Assembly (NCBI GenBank): GCA_947088515.1
Contig: CAMUHA010000003.1
Span: forward strand, 1-55,105
Direction of reading: 5' to 3'
Source of the DNA: an uncultured bacterium
GTDB lineage: Bacteria > Bacillota > Clostridia > Lachnospirales > Lachnospiraceae
Length of the DNA stretch: 55,105 bases
A program made the translations under genes and the position numbers. Below are positions 43,401-52,549 of this stretch, in pieces. How positions within the stretch are numbered: the first letter of the stretch is position 1; every line of letters begins with the position of its first letter. The notes below the pieces were generated by a model. That model worked only from the letters and a program-made list of their open reading frames with translations, ran no database searches and was not told where the DNA came from.

Positions 43401-45134
43401 TTATATACCGGTTTTTACCAACCGGAAATTACGCATTATTCCATAAACCGGCGGCGCCTGTATACTTATCCCAATTGTTAAATATTCTTCCTTGCACCTG
43501 ATATTTTCAATTTTGTAAATCTGCCAATTATGTTCCACAGGATGAATTACTGTTTCTCTCCTCTCCTCGTCCGACTGCACAAAAAGCCGGATATCCACAT
43601 TTGTGGTATCTGTTCCCAAAAATTCCACTGATAAACTGTAAATCCCCGGATAAACTGTCCAGATTTTTTGACTGATGTTAAACTTAAATTGTTTTACTCC
43701 TTCCACACGCAAACCATTTAAAGGCGGCGCTGGATTAGGATTAACAAACTCCGGAACAATCTGTACGATTACATGCTCCCTGTCCTGTACCACTGTCCAT
43801 TCTGTCAGCCCCTGCTCCCAGTTGGCATCATGAACCAGATTTTCCATCTCTTCACTATTTTCCGATACACTTACTGTAATCTTAGCTGGTTCCCCAACAC
43901 CTTCCACTTTTCCCCAAAGAACATATTCCCCTTTCTGCTGATTTAGAATATTATTCAGCATGGAAGTATCCCATATAACCTTATGCTTTACAATACTGCC
44001 GTCAAAACAAAGAACTGGCAGCTCCCTGGGCAATATCGGCTTATGTCCTGGCTGCATAACAACTGGAGAGGATTCGTAAACTTTCGCATATTGTTCACCA
44101 CAAGCTTCTTTTCTTGTAAACCCGAAAACATTTATTCCTTCCATCACACATCCGTTTTCATCCAGAAGTCCCATATTTTCCGCCCATCCCCCTTCACCTG
44201 GAAGAGGAATACACAAAGGTTCCCAATAATAAACACCACGTCCCATATGCTCTGGAAGTGATGCTGTAATGTTCATTACTAATTTCAGCGCCTTCGCCTG
44301 TCCCTCTGGCGAAGCATTAAACCCGGCAATCTTTTCCTGAACCTCATCAATAAAACCATTTTGGCATCTGCGCCACGCATGTGCCGTTTCCACAATCATA
44401 ATAGGTTTATGATAATCCTGTATCAAACGCTCCATGGTTTCTTTTAAATCCGGAAAGGTTCCATGCCAGAAAGGATAATAAGAAAGTCCAATGACATCAA
44501 AATTTTCCAGTCCATTTTCTATCGCTTTTGAAAACCACTCCTTCAAATAAAAATATCTCCCTCCCTGGTCCAGATGAATCATTACCTGCAGTTCATCCAT
44601 TCCTACCGCCATACGCGCTCCGCGTATTCCGGCATTTAAAAGCCGCACCATATGGATATAGTCCGGCAGTTCCCCATCCGGGAACAGAAGACCACTTCTG
44701 ATTTCATTGCCAATCTGCACTATATCAGGCAGAAGCCCTTCTTTCTTTAATGACAATAATGTGTCTTTTGTATAATCAAAAACTGCATGTTCCAATTCCT
44801 CAAAACTTAACCCTTCCCATTCTTTTGGTTTTCTCTGGTTTGCCGGGTCTGCCCAATAATCGGAATAATGAAAATCCAGCAAAAAGTGCATCCCCCATTC
44901 TTTTATCTTCCTTGCCATAGCCAGTGTATGGGCTAAACTGCAGTATCCTCCCGACTCTGGCTCATTTTCGGGATTTTTCCAAATGCGAAGACGAATAGAA
45001 TTTACCCCATATTTTTTTAACAGCAAAAATGGCTCCACCACTGTGCCATCAAAATCTTTTACCTGCATACCTTTATCTGTAAACTGCGGCAGGAAAGAAA
45101 TATCCATACCTTTGTAAAAATCACACTTATCCAT
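43401..45134 (-). CDS. Endo-beta-1,4-galactanase, GH53, with C-terminal beta domains
   Basis: A 577-residue protein, starting at the ATG at 45132-45134 (GGAGG 7 bases upstream). The N-terminal about 345 residues are GH53: FYKGMDISFLPQF, NSIRLRIWKNP, LLDFHYSDYWADP, the acid/base in VQIGNEIRSG (Glu144) and the nucleophile in PIMIVETAHAW (Glu249). Then come a Big_4-like segment (VIWDTSMLNNILNQQKGEY) and a galactose-binding-like domain similar to CBM61. Unexpectedly there is no signal peptide, so it should be cytoplasmic and act on imported galactan oligomers, unless the start is misplaced. Confidence 0.85.
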   Translation of the reverse strand: MDKCDFYKGMDISFLPQFTDKGMQVKDFDGTVVEPFLLLKKYGVNSIRLRIWKNPENEPESGGYCSLAHTLAMARKIKEWGMHFLLDFHYSDYWADPANQRKPKEWEGLSFEELEHAVFDYTKDTLLSLKKEGLLPDIVQIGNEIRSGLLFPDGELPDYIHMVRLLNAGIRGARMAVGMDELQVMIHLDQGGRYFYLKEWFSKAIENGLENFDVIGLSYYPFWHGTFPDLKETMERLIQDYHKPIMIVETAHAWRRCQNGFIDEVQEKIAGFNASPEGQAKALKLVMNITASLPEHMGRGVYYWEPLCIPLPGEGGWAENMGLLDENGCVMEGINVFGFTRKEACGEQYAKVYESSPVVMQPGHKPILPRELPVLCFDGSIVKHKVIWDTSMLNNILNQQKGEYVLWGKVEGVGEPAKITVSVSENSEEMENLVHDANWEQGLTEWTVVQDREHVIVQIVPEFVNPNPAPPLNGLRVEGVKQFKFNISQKIWTVYPGIYSLSVEFLGTDTTNVDIRLFVQSDEERRETVIHPVEHNWQIYKIENIRCKEEYLTIGISIQAPPVYGIMRNFRLVKTGI

Positions 45135-45183
45135 ACATATACCTCCATATATCACAGGCCATCCTATGATATTGTGTCAACAT

Positions 45184-46179
45184 TCACATTCTATTTGTTG
45201 ATTTTCGAAATAAAATCTCATAATCCATTATGGTTTTCTGCTCACATGGTTTTCCATCAAGAAAATTAATCATCTGTTTTCCAATCATATTCCCCACTTC
45301 TCTTGCAGACACGCTAACTGCTGTAATTGCTGGAGTAAAACAATTTAAATTGGGGCTATTATAAAGAGAAGCAATTGCAATATCTCTGGGTATTCTGTAT
45401 CCTTCCGCCTGAAGCATGGACATCATGCGGGTACATACCACATCATCCCCACAAATAATACATTCCGTTTTTTTAGCAAATATATCAGTAATAATGGCAT
45501 CTAACAATTCCATTCTTAAATTTCCGGTGTAAATTGCCTGTTTTTCTTTTGGAATTCCATTTTTAAAAAGGGAATTGCAAAATCCATTATATCTGCTTTT
45601 ATTTACATGATAGGAAAGGTCTTCCACCACCAAAGCAAACTTTTTAAATCCCTTTCCAATTAAAAGTGAAGTCAGACTTTCCGATGCTCCCTCATTATCC
45701 GTATCAACCTGAATTACATCATTTGACCCACAAAGACCTGTCATCCCTACGGGAAAATGCTTCCTGATTAAATATTCAACTGCTTTATCCTCTACAAGAC
45801 TGCGGGTTAGAATTATTCCATCTACTTTCTTCTCTTCCACCAGTTTTTGGACTTCAGAAATATCAATAGCAGTTGCTATGGCAAGAACAACATTATATCC
45901 CATCAAAGAAGCTGCCTCGCATATCCCCAACATACAATCCTGAAAATAAGGATTTCCATTAATATAGATATCTGATGGAAATACGACACCAAGATTCCGG
46001 GTTGTCTCAACACTCTCATTCTCCTTATTGGTCGTTTTTTCAAAAAGAATCCCCTGTTTTGCCGCATATGAAATAATCCTCTGACGGGTTCCTTCCCCAA
46101 TTCTTCCCTTTCCGGACAAAGCCCTTGATACTGTGCTTTTTGATACACCCATTTCCTTTGCAATCTCATCCAGTGTCAT
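45184..46179 (-). CDS. LacI-family transcriptional regulator of the galactan locus
   Basis: A 331-residue LacI-type repressor. The helix-turn-helix is in residues 1-30 (TLDEIAKEMGVSKSTVSRALSG), followed by the hinge and a periplasmic-binding-like effector domain (GVVFPSDI, DGIILTRS, VDTDNEGASE, IICGDDVVC). It lies between the binding-protein gene and GH53 in the same orientation and follows a terminator, with AAGGAG before its ATG. It probably senses a galactoside and controls the locus; the operator was not identified. Confidence 0.85.
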   Translation of the reverse strand: MTLDEIAKEMGVSKSTVSRALSGKGRIGEGTRQRIISYAAKQGILFEKTTNKENESVETTRNLGVVFPSDIYINGNPYFQDCMLGICEAASLMGYNVVLAIATAIDISEVQKLVEEKKVDGIILTRSLVEDKAVEYLIRKHFPVGMTGLCGSNDVIQVDTDNEGASESLTSLLIGKGFKKFALVVEDLSYHVNKSRYNGFCNSLFKNGIPKEKQAIYTGNLRMELLDAIITDIFAKKTECIICGDDVVCTRMMSMLQAEGYRIPRDIAIASLYNSPNLNCFTPAITAVSVSAREVGNMIGKQMINFLDGKPCEQKTIMDYEILFRKSTNRM

Positions 46180-46229
46180 AATGTCTCCTTACTCCCATAT
46201 TGCTGTTTTTCCTATTTTAGCACAAAAAT

Positions 46230-46254
46230 GGGCTGTTACAAAACGCAACAGCCC
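46230..46254 (-). terminator. Terminator after the sugar-binding lipoprotein gene
   Basis: GGGCTGTT and AACAGCCC form an 8-bp stem with a 9-base loop, followed on the minus strand by ATTTTT. It separates the transport genes from the lacI-type gene. Confidence 0.8.
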
Positions 46255-46262
46255 ACTAATAA

Positions 46263-47843
46263 TTAATTCCCCTGTTTTTCTGCAACGAATGATGCCGCCT
46301 GACTTTCCATTTCAGCTATGACATCACGGATTCCCGCACTTTCAAGGGCTGCCCTTAAGGCTTCAATTGACTGGTCAACGTCATCCACAAGGCCATTCAC
46401 TAATGGGTCATAATAATTTCCAAGAGCTGCCTCCACCGCCGCAAACTGTGTGCTTACATTTGTTGTATCAAAGTTAAATCCATCATAATAATGGGCATCT
46501 TTTATGTTATTATCCCATGCTCCTAACATTGCATCATAAACATCATCAAGCTCTGTTCTGTTCTCAATATATTCTTCTCTCTGAATTTCATGATTGGTCC
46601 ATCCCCAGTTACAGTTATTTGAAACTCCATAACCGCTTTCATCAATTACCTTATACTGATCATCGCCTACCGCTTCCCAATGTTTGCCCTCAATACCAAG
46701 CATCGCAAGGTCATATATATCAGGATTCGTATAGAATTCATTTAAAACCATCATTGCGCGTTCTTTATTTTTACTGTTTATATTAATTGAAATACCATTA
46801 TTAATATAAGGCTGCACTTTCTTGGAAAGAGATGAAACCGGGTCTGCAAGCGTTACCTTCCAGTCGGGATTTTCTGCATTTGCCTGTTTTGCAAATGTCC
46901 TGCAACTTCCTAAATTCCAAATCATTCCTGCTGTTCTGCCAGTCAAAAGTCCTGTTTGCCTTTCGTCACTTGAATTTAAAACATCTGCTGACCAACAGCC
47001 TGCATCTGCCATTTCTTTTACCTGCTTACAGTAATCTGAAAAACCATCCCAATCCAGCAGATAATAAAGACTTAGGTCTTCCGGGTCCTGGGCATTGTAA
47101 AGAATCAATTCACCACCCTTTGGCGCCCCTCCAGTTGTTGCCATGCCTTTAGCCTGAAAATACTGATACCAGGGACCGCCCTGACTTGCATACATCCCAT
47201 CTGCCGCACAAGCCATATAAAATGCTTTTAGTTCATCCCATGAAGTAATCTGTTCAATACCATACTTTTCCATTAAATCACCGCGTACTGCTACTACATC
47301 CTGCGCAAATTCATTCTGATAATTAGGCACCATGTAAATTTCTCCATTAATTCTTGCCTGATCCCATGCAACTTCAGGAACCACCTTCCAAATATCTGGT
47401 GCATAAGTCTGTATAAATTCTTCTGATAACGGGTAAAATCCCCCCAACGCCACTGTCTGCTCATAATGGGCCCAGCTGGATGCTGTAAAAATTAAATCAA
47501 AATCCTCCTGCGAAGAAAACAACAGAGAGTACTTGGTATCATGTTCTCCCCACGAAAGGAAGTCCACACTGACAGAACAATTTAACTTCTCTTCCAAAAT
47601 TTCGTTAATCTTACCATACACCTCATCAAAATCCGGTGTTCTGTCTCCCAACAGGTACATTTTTAGTTCAACATGTTCAGATGTGCCTGCAGAATCACTT
47701 TCCCCGTTTTCTGATGTTCCTGGCTCTGTGGAAGTACCCATCCCGCTATTTGTGGTGTTCTTAGAACCACATCCTGCAAGCAAACCTACTGTCATGGTCA
47801 TTCCAAGCAATAATGATAATACTTTTTTTAATCCCTTCTTCAT
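46263..47843 (-). CDS. Extracellular sugar-binding lipoprotein of an ABC importer
   Basis: A 526-residue lipoprotein: KKGLKKVLSLLLGMTMTVG signal with lipobox LLAGC, a Ser/Thr/Gly-rich linker, then a large type-1 solute-binding fold (LKMYLLGDRTPDFDEVYGKI, DFDLIFTASSW, GEIYMVPNYQNEF). The length and DUF3502-like C-terminal half are like the LipO/YtcQ-type proteins used for oligosaccharides with LplB/LplC permeases. It lies downstream of both permease genes, after an AGGAGG ribosome site. It likely captures galacto-oligosaccharides. Confidence 0.88.
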   Translation of the reverse strand: MKKGLKKVLSLLLGMTMTVGLLAGCGSKNTTNSGMGTSTEPGTSENGESDSAGTSEHVELKMYLLGDRTPDFDEVYGKINEILEEKLNCSVSVDFLSWGEHDTKYSLLFSSQEDFDLIFTASSWAHYEQTVALGGFYPLSEEFIQTYAPDIWKVVPEVAWDQARINGEIYMVPNYQNEFAQDVVAVRGDLMEKYGIEQITSWDELKAFYMACAADGMYASQGGPWYQYFQAKGMATTGGAPKGGELILYNAQDPEDLSLYYLLDWDGFSDYCKQVKEMADAGCWSADVLNSSDERQTGLLTGRTAGMIWNLGSCRTFAKQANAENPDWKVTLADPVSSLSKKVQPYINNGISININSKNKERAMMVLNEFYTNPDIYDLAMLGIEGKHWEAVGDDQYKVIDESGYGVSNNCNWGWTNHEIQREEYIENRTELDDVYDAMLGAWDNNIKDAHYYDGFNFDTTNVSTQFAAVEAALGNYYDPLVNGLVDDVDQSIEALRAALESAGIRDVIAEMESQAASFVAEKQGN

Positions 47844-47870
47844 AAAAACCTCCTATTTTTTATTTTTATG

Positions 47871-47887
47871 CCATCCTTTTTGGATGG
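47871..47887 (-). other. Intercistronic hairpin before the binding-protein gene
   Basis: CCATCC-AAAAA-GGATGG on the minus strand lies between the permease stop and the binding-protein ribosome site. Such hairpins often stabilise the following mRNA segment, which would favour higher amounts of binding protein than permease. Confidence 0.4.
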
Positions 47888-47896
47888 ATTAATACC

Positions 47897-48820
47897 TTAA
47901 CCTTTTACTGCACCAATTGTAATACCCTGTACAAAATATTTCTGGACCATGGGAAACGCCAGAATAATCGGACCTGTTACCACAATTGTCAGAGCCATCT
48001 TCAGCGTCTGGGTAGGCAGTGACATAGCGCTTACCACCGAACTGTTTACCGCATTATTAGAAATCAGCTTTTTATAAGCTTCAATATTATTAACTTGCTG
48101 ATATAAAAAATACTGCAATGGATATTTATCCTCAGACTTTATGTATAACATTGCATTATACCAATCATTCCAGTACGCTAAGGCAATAAACAGACCAACT
48201 GTTGCAAGCGCAGGCTGAATCAAGGGCATAATTACCTGAAATAAAGTTCTCACTTCACCGCATCCGTCAATCTTTGCCGCATCAATCAGGGAATCTGGTA
48301 TTGCAGTAATGTAACTTTTCATAATAAGCAGATTGTACACACTAAATACCAGAGGCAGAAGCAGCGCCAAATAATTATTCTGTAAACTTAAAGTCTGGGT
48401 ATAAAGTACAAATGTGGGTACCAGACCACCGGAAAACAAGGTTGTGAAATAGAAAAAGAAAGAAAAACCATTTCTCCATTCAAAATCCTTTCTTGACAAT
48501 ACATACGCAGTCATTGTCTGAAGAAGCAGTCCGGTAATTGTTCCAATAGCTGTCAGGCAAATCGTCACTCCATATGCTTTAAATACCACAGATGGGTCTT
48601 TAAATACCGTTTTATACGCTTCTAAGGAAAAATCCTGCACCCAAAGGCTAAATCCATTTTGTGTAATAGCTGCTTCTGCAGAAAATGACCCTGCAAGTAT
48701 CATTAAAAATGGAATTAAACACATCAGCGCCATCCCTCCACAAAAGGTATAAGCAATGATATTTAGCGTCAGCACATCCCTTCCTGTTTTTACTTTTCCA
48801 TAGTGATTTCTTTTTGACAT
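47897..48820 (-). CDS. Carbohydrate ABC transporter permease (LplC/MalG type)
   Basis: A 307-residue inner-membrane permease with about six membrane segments. The EAA loop is SLIDAAKIDGCGEVRTLFQVIMPLIQPALA, the conserved contact to the ABC ATPase. N-terminal LNIIAYTFCGGMALMCLIPFLMIL is the first helix. It follows the partner permease by 14 bases with GGGGG before its ATG. No ATPase gene is present, so the importer probably shares a multi-task ATPase (MsmX-like) encoded elsewhere. Confidence 0.9.
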   Translation of the reverse strand: MSKRNHYGKVKTGRDVLTLNIIAYTFCGGMALMCLIPFLMILAGSFSAEAAITQNGFSLWVQDFSLEAYKTVFKDPSVVFKAYGVTICLTAIGTITGLLLQTMTAYVLSRKDFEWRNGFSFFFYFTTLFSGGLVPTFVLYTQTLSLQNNYLALLLPLVFSVYNLLIMKSYITAIPDSLIDAAKIDGCGEVRTLFQVIMPLIQPALATVGLFIALAYWNDWYNAMLYIKSEDKYPLQYFLYQQVNNIEAYKKLISNNAVNSSVVSAMSLPTQTLKMALTIVVTGPIILAFPMVQKYFVQGITIGAVKG

Positions 48821-48834
48821 TTTTTAACCCCCAA

Positions 48835-49767
48835 TCAAAACAATGCGTATTCTTTGTCATATAAGCTTACCAGCTTATTGACTACTGTTACAGTTATCAG
48901 ACAAAGTACTGACTGGAACAAACCAATTGCTGCTGACATACCAAAGTCATTACTGCTTATTAAGACACGCATTGTCAGAGTATCAATAACATCCGTATAG
49001 TTATAAAGCAATCCATTATTACCTACCAGATTGTAGAACATATCAAAGTTTCCTTTAAAAATACCTCCTACAGACATTAATAATAAAATTATCATTGTAG
49101 GCATAATCATAGGAATGGTTACTTTCCAAATTCTTTGAAATACATTTGCTCCATCAATGGCTGCCGCTTCATAAATGGAAGTGTCAATTCCCATAATAGC
49201 CGCAAGATACATTACAGAACCATATCCAACACCTTTCCAGATATTAAAGAAAATCAGAATAAAAGGCCACGCCTCAGGTTTTGTATAAAAAGGAACTTTT
49301 TTACCGCCCAGCGCTGTAATCAAACGATTCATAAAACCATAATCAGAACTAAAAATATTAAAAGCCATAACACCTACAATTACCCAGGAAATAAAATAAG
49401 GAAGAAACATCATAGATTGAGATACTTTCCTAAATCTTTTATTGTGGATTTCCGTTAAAAATAAAGCCACAGCAACCTGTGTAAAAGTTCCAATCAGTAT
49501 AAATGCAAGATTGTACAAAACTGTATTTCTTGTCACTAAACCTGCCTGACCTGATTTAAAGAAAAACTTAAAGTTTTCCAACCCATTCCATGGACTTCCC
49601 CAAATTCCGCCTGCATAATTGTACTTCTTAAAAGCCATCACAATACCAGTCATCGGATAATAGGCAAACAGCAAAGTGTAAATCACTGCTGGCGCCAACA
49701 TCAACAAAAAGACCCGGTTCTTATATAGCTTTGTCCAAAAACTGCAATTCTCCTTTTGCTTTTTCAT
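48835..49767 (-). CDS. Sugar ABC transporter permease (LplB type)
   Basis: About 310 residues, starting at the ATG at 49765-49767 (AGGAGG 5 bases upstream). Membrane segments begin VFLLMLAPAVIYTLLFAYYP. The EAA loop is SIYEAAAIDGANVFQRIWKVTIP. It forms the heterodimeric channel with the product of the next gene. It is first in the transport transcript, behind a good promoter. Confidence 0.9.
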   Translation of the reverse strand: MKKQKENCSFWTKLYKNRVFLLMLAPAVIYTLLFAYYPMTGIVMAFKKYNYAGGIWGSPWNGLENFKFFFKSGQAGLVTRNTVLYNLAFILIGTFTQVAVALFLTEIHNKRFRKVSQSMMFLPYFISWVIVGVMAFNIFSSDYGFMNRLITALGGKKVPFYTKPEAWPFILIFFNIWKGVGYGSVMYLAAIMGIDTSIYEAAAIDGANVFQRIWKVTIPMIMPTMIILLLMSVGGIFKGNFDMFYNLVGNNGLLYNYTDVIDTLTMRVLISSNDFGMSAAIGLFQSVLCLITVTVVNKLVSLYDKEYALF

Positions 49768-49819
49768 GTTGCCTCCTTTTTCAATTGCGCACATGTCTGT
49801 AGTTCATTGCTATAATAAT

Positions 49820-49848
49820 ATTATATTCTTCTATATTATCATTGTCTA
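49820..49848 (-). promoter_or_regulatory. Promoter of the ABC importer operon
   Basis: TAGACA and TATAAT are spaced 17 bases on the minus strand, about 55 bases before the permease start. TTGCGCA occurs nearby at 49784-49790 and as the palindrome TTGCGCAA at 49911-49918, which could serve a LacI-type regulator, but this is not demonstrated. Confidence 0.55.
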
Positions 49849-49984
49849 TTCACAGTAACTCTAATAATTGCTTGTTTCAAAGTGCAACATCAACAAAAAA
49901 TTGCTTATTTTTGCGCAATATCCTCTTATTAGTTGCTCTATTAAAAATTTCCTGTAATTATTTTCTTCTAATATTTGTGCACAA

Positions 49985-50013
49985 AAAAAGAAGAGCGCTC
50001 CACTCTTCTTTTT
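49985..50013 (-). terminator. Terminator of the GH42 gene
   Basis: An 11-bp stem (AAAAAGAAGAG/CTCTTCTTTTT) with a 7-base loop and a T-run on the minus strand, about 20-45 bases after the GH42 stop. Confidence 0.85.
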
Positions 50014-50030
50014 CATTCCTCATATTTTAT

Positions 50031-52055
50031 CTATTTCTTTATTTTAATTACTATATTGTCCAGAGGCTCCATCTTGCCATTTTTACATCCAAGAAGCGCT
50101 TCTCCTTTAGGTAAACTTACCTGTACTGCCATCCGATTAAAATTTTGCAAAAACACATACTCTGTTTCTTCACTGCTTCTGCTAGTTATCTCTACTCCTT
50201 TTGGAATTTCTTCCATCCAGACTCTGTGCACCCCTGCTTCCTGTACAAGTTTCTGACAAAAATCCTCATAAAAACTTTGCTCTGCGTCTGCACATACATA
50301 ATATGCTTTTCCTTTTCCATAACTATTTTCTAAAAGCGCAGGCATTCCTGCATAAAAATCCTTTCCATAAACCATTAATGTTTTCGCTGTAACAGGTTTC
50401 ACCAACTGGCACAAATATTTGCATATGTAAGAATCTTTTAACCCTTCAAATTTATTCTCAGGCTGACATATTTCATTTTCTTCCCAGTCATATAATCCAT
50501 CAATCTCTTCACTTCTAAGACCAAAAACATCCATCAGTCCATAAGGAGTCCCGCCTAAGAAACATCTGTCATTTTCATCCACCACACCAGACCAATATGT
50601 CATTATAAAAATTCCACCATTCTCAATATACTTTCTGACTTTTTCATTAAATCCATCATGGAACAAATACTGCATTGGCGCAGAAACAATCTTGTATCCA
50701 TCCATAGAACTCTTTTGGTTTATTATATCTACATTCAGTCCCAGTCTGCGCAGCGCTCGATAAGATTTTTCTACACTCTCCAAATAATGCAGGTCCTTAT
50801 TTCGAGGTCCTTTGGAACCTTCCAAAGCCCATAAATTTTCCCAGTCATACAATACAGCGACCTGCGCATTTGTCTTTGAACCTGTTACTTCCTTTAAGCT
50901 CTCAAGCATATCACCTGTCTTGCAGACATCCTGAAAAGTTCTTGTATCACTCCCATCATAATGGTCTAATACCGCACCATGAAACTTCTCTTCTGCTCCT
51001 CTGCTTTTACGCATCTGAAAGTACATTGCCCCATCTGCTCCATGTGCAATACTTTGCAGAGAAGAAGAAAGAAGCATTCCTGGTTTTTTCAATTTACTGA
51101 CTTCCTGCCAGTTTGTGGCGCCAGGACTTGACTCCATTAAAATAAACGGCTTTTTCTTTAATCCACGAATAAGGTCGTGCCAAAAAGCAGCATCTTGTGC
51201 AGTTTCCTTTTCTTCCTTTTTATGCCAGGATGGATAATTATCCCAGGAAACCACATCAACCTTTTCTGCCAAACGGAAATAGTCAATTCCTCCGAAATGA
51301 TACATTAAATTTGTCGTTGCAGGCTGAACAGCCCCCAATTCCCTGATAGTCCGGATTTCCTGTTCCATAAAATCAATCGTCTGATCTGAAACAAATCTTT
51401 TCCAATCCAGGCTTAACGCCATAATAGATTTTTCCCCTAAAGGAGATGGACTTTCCACCTGCTCAAAACTACTATATATATGGCTCCAAAAAGTTGTACA
51501 CCATCTGTCATTTAAAACATCAATTGTCCCATATTTATTTTTTAACCAATCTCTAAAAGCATTTTGGCATAACTCACAATGACATTCTCCACTGAACTCA
51601 TTAGAAATATGCCACATCTTCACTGCCGGATGTGAACCAAAACGTTTAACTAATTCCGTATTTATCTGCTTCACCTTTTTTCTGTATATTGGAGAAGTAA
51701 AACAATGATTATGTCTTCCCCCAAAAAGATTGCGCTGCCGCATTTCATTTACTCTTAACACCTCTGGATATTTATCTGCCATCCAATGAGGACGTGCCCC
51801 TGACGGAGTGGCTAAAACCACAGAAATCCCATTATTATAAAGATTATCTATTATTTCCTCCATCCACTTAAAGTGATACTCACCTTCTTTAGGTTCAATT
51901 TTAGACCAGGAAAATACTCCTAAAGTTACTGTGTTAATTTTTGCTTCCTTAAATCTTTCAATATCCCTTTCTAATATCTCAGGCATATGAAGCCACTGCT
52001 CTGGATTATAATCACCACCATGCAATAAATATTCATTTTTCATACCAATCTCCAT
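50031..52055 (-). CDS. Beta-galactosidase, GH42 family
   Basis: About 674 residues, starting at the ATG at 52053-52055 (GGGGG upstream; a further ATG 12 bases on is possible). The GH42 barrel shows LHGGDYNPEQWL and NTVTLGVFSWSKIEP, then the acid/base in MWHISNEFSGECHCELC (Glu153) with the zinc-type cysteines 158, 160, 163 and C118, and the nucleophile in FILMESSPGATNW (Glu308). The C-terminal part has the trimerisation and beta domains. No signal peptide. It is separately transcribed, upstream of the importer, and cleaves beta-galactosides inside the cell. Confidence 0.92.
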   Translation of the reverse strand: MEIGMKNEYLLHGGDYNPEQWLHMPEILERDIERFKEAKINTVTLGVFSWSKIEPKEGEYHFKWMEEIIDNLYNNGISVVLATPSGARPHWMADKYPEVLRVNEMRQRNLFGGRHNHCFTSPIYRKKVKQINTELVKRFGSHPAVKMWHISNEFSGECHCELCQNAFRDWLKNKYGTIDVLNDRWCTTFWSHIYSSFEQVESPSPLGEKSIMALSLDWKRFVSDQTIDFMEQEIRTIRELGAVQPATTNLMYHFGGIDYFRLAEKVDVVSWDNYPSWHKKEEKETAQDAAFWHDLIRGLKKKPFILMESSPGATNWQEVSKLKKPGMLLSSSLQSIAHGADGAMYFQMRKSRGAEEKFHGAVLDHYDGSDTRTFQDVCKTGDMLESLKEVTGSKTNAQVAVLYDWENLWALEGSKGPRNKDLHYLESVEKSYRALRRLGLNVDIINQKSSMDGYKIVSAPMQYLFHDGFNEKVRKYIENGGIFIMTYWSGVVDENDRCFLGGTPYGLMDVFGLRSEEIDGLYDWEENEICQPENKFEGLKDSYICKYLCQLVKPVTAKTLMVYGKDFYAGMPALLENSYGKGKAYYVCADAEQSFYEDFCQKLVQEAGVHRVWMEEIPKGVEITSRSSEETEYVFLQNFNRMAVQVSLPKGEALLGCKNGKMEPLDNIVIKIKK

Positions 52056-52129
52056 TTTTGTTTCCCCCACAAATTCAATATATATTTTTTTACAATTTCC
52101 CTTCTGCAATCTAAACAGTTTACGCATTA

Positions 52130-52158
52130 ATAGTATCAAATCTATTAAATCCCTGCAA
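52130..52158 (-). promoter_or_regulatory. Promoter of the GH42 gene
   Basis: TTGCAG and TACTAT spaced 17 bases on the minus strand, about 75 bases before the GH42 start. Confidence 0.45.
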
Positions 52159-52249
52159 GGTATTTCCACTATTAAACATTTTTTCTACTATACGTATCAT
52201 GTATACTTAAACTAGATATTTCCTATTTATAGGTCTGTATATAAAAAAA

Positions 52250-52275
52250 GAACATATAAATACACTTATATGTTC
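52250..52275 (-). terminator. Terminator between the prophage edge and the GH42 gene
   Basis: GAACATATAA and TTATATGTTC form a 10-bp stem with a 6-base loop. Seven Ts follow on the minus strand, so transcripts from the tRNA-like scar side end here. Confidence 0.8.
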
Positions 52276-52338
52276 AAACCTTCATATCAAAATATAATTA
52301 AATAATACCTATCTTAATATTAAAACCAATAGATAAAA

Positions 52339-52406
52339 TGCCCAGAACCGGAATCGAACCAGTGACACGAGGATTTTCAGTCCTCTGCTCTACCAACTGC
52401 TAGGGC
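52339..52406 (-). pseudogene. Defective tRNA-Phe (anticodon GAA), probable attachment-site scar
   Basis: The minus strand carries a tRNA-Phe-like sequence from the D-arm to the 3' end: GTTGGTAGAGC, anticodon arm GAGGA-CTGAAAA-TCCTC, T-arm ending CCGGTTCTGGGCA. The 5' acceptor and the start of the D-arm are defective: GCCCAGATAGCTCAG is reduced to GCCCTAGCAG, so the acceptor cannot fully pair. This is the form left when an element integrates in a tRNA gene and displaces its original 3' part. Phage-like genes lie on the 5' side, as that model predicts. Confidence 0.7.
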
Positions 52407-52446
52407 AGACCTCGTGAAGTCCGATAAACACTGGACATATTACATA

Positions 52447-52483
52447 CATTCGTAGGATTAAATCCTCATTCATTCGTAGGATT
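52447..52483. repeat. Direct repeat CATTCGTAGGATT, two copies
   Basis: Identical 13-base copies at 52447-52459 and 52471-52483, beside the tRNA-Phe scar on the element side. They may be arm-type integrase sites, or chance. Confidence 0.4.
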
Positions 52484-52549
52484 CGCTTACGAACGATTTA
52501 TATCGTTACCATAAGAACGCCCATCTATCAATCTCCTTTTTCACCGTTT

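Noticed and set aside
52440..52490. CRISPR-like repeat pair CATTCGTAGGATT
   Set aside because: Only two 13-base copies, spacing of 11 bases between them and no cas genes.
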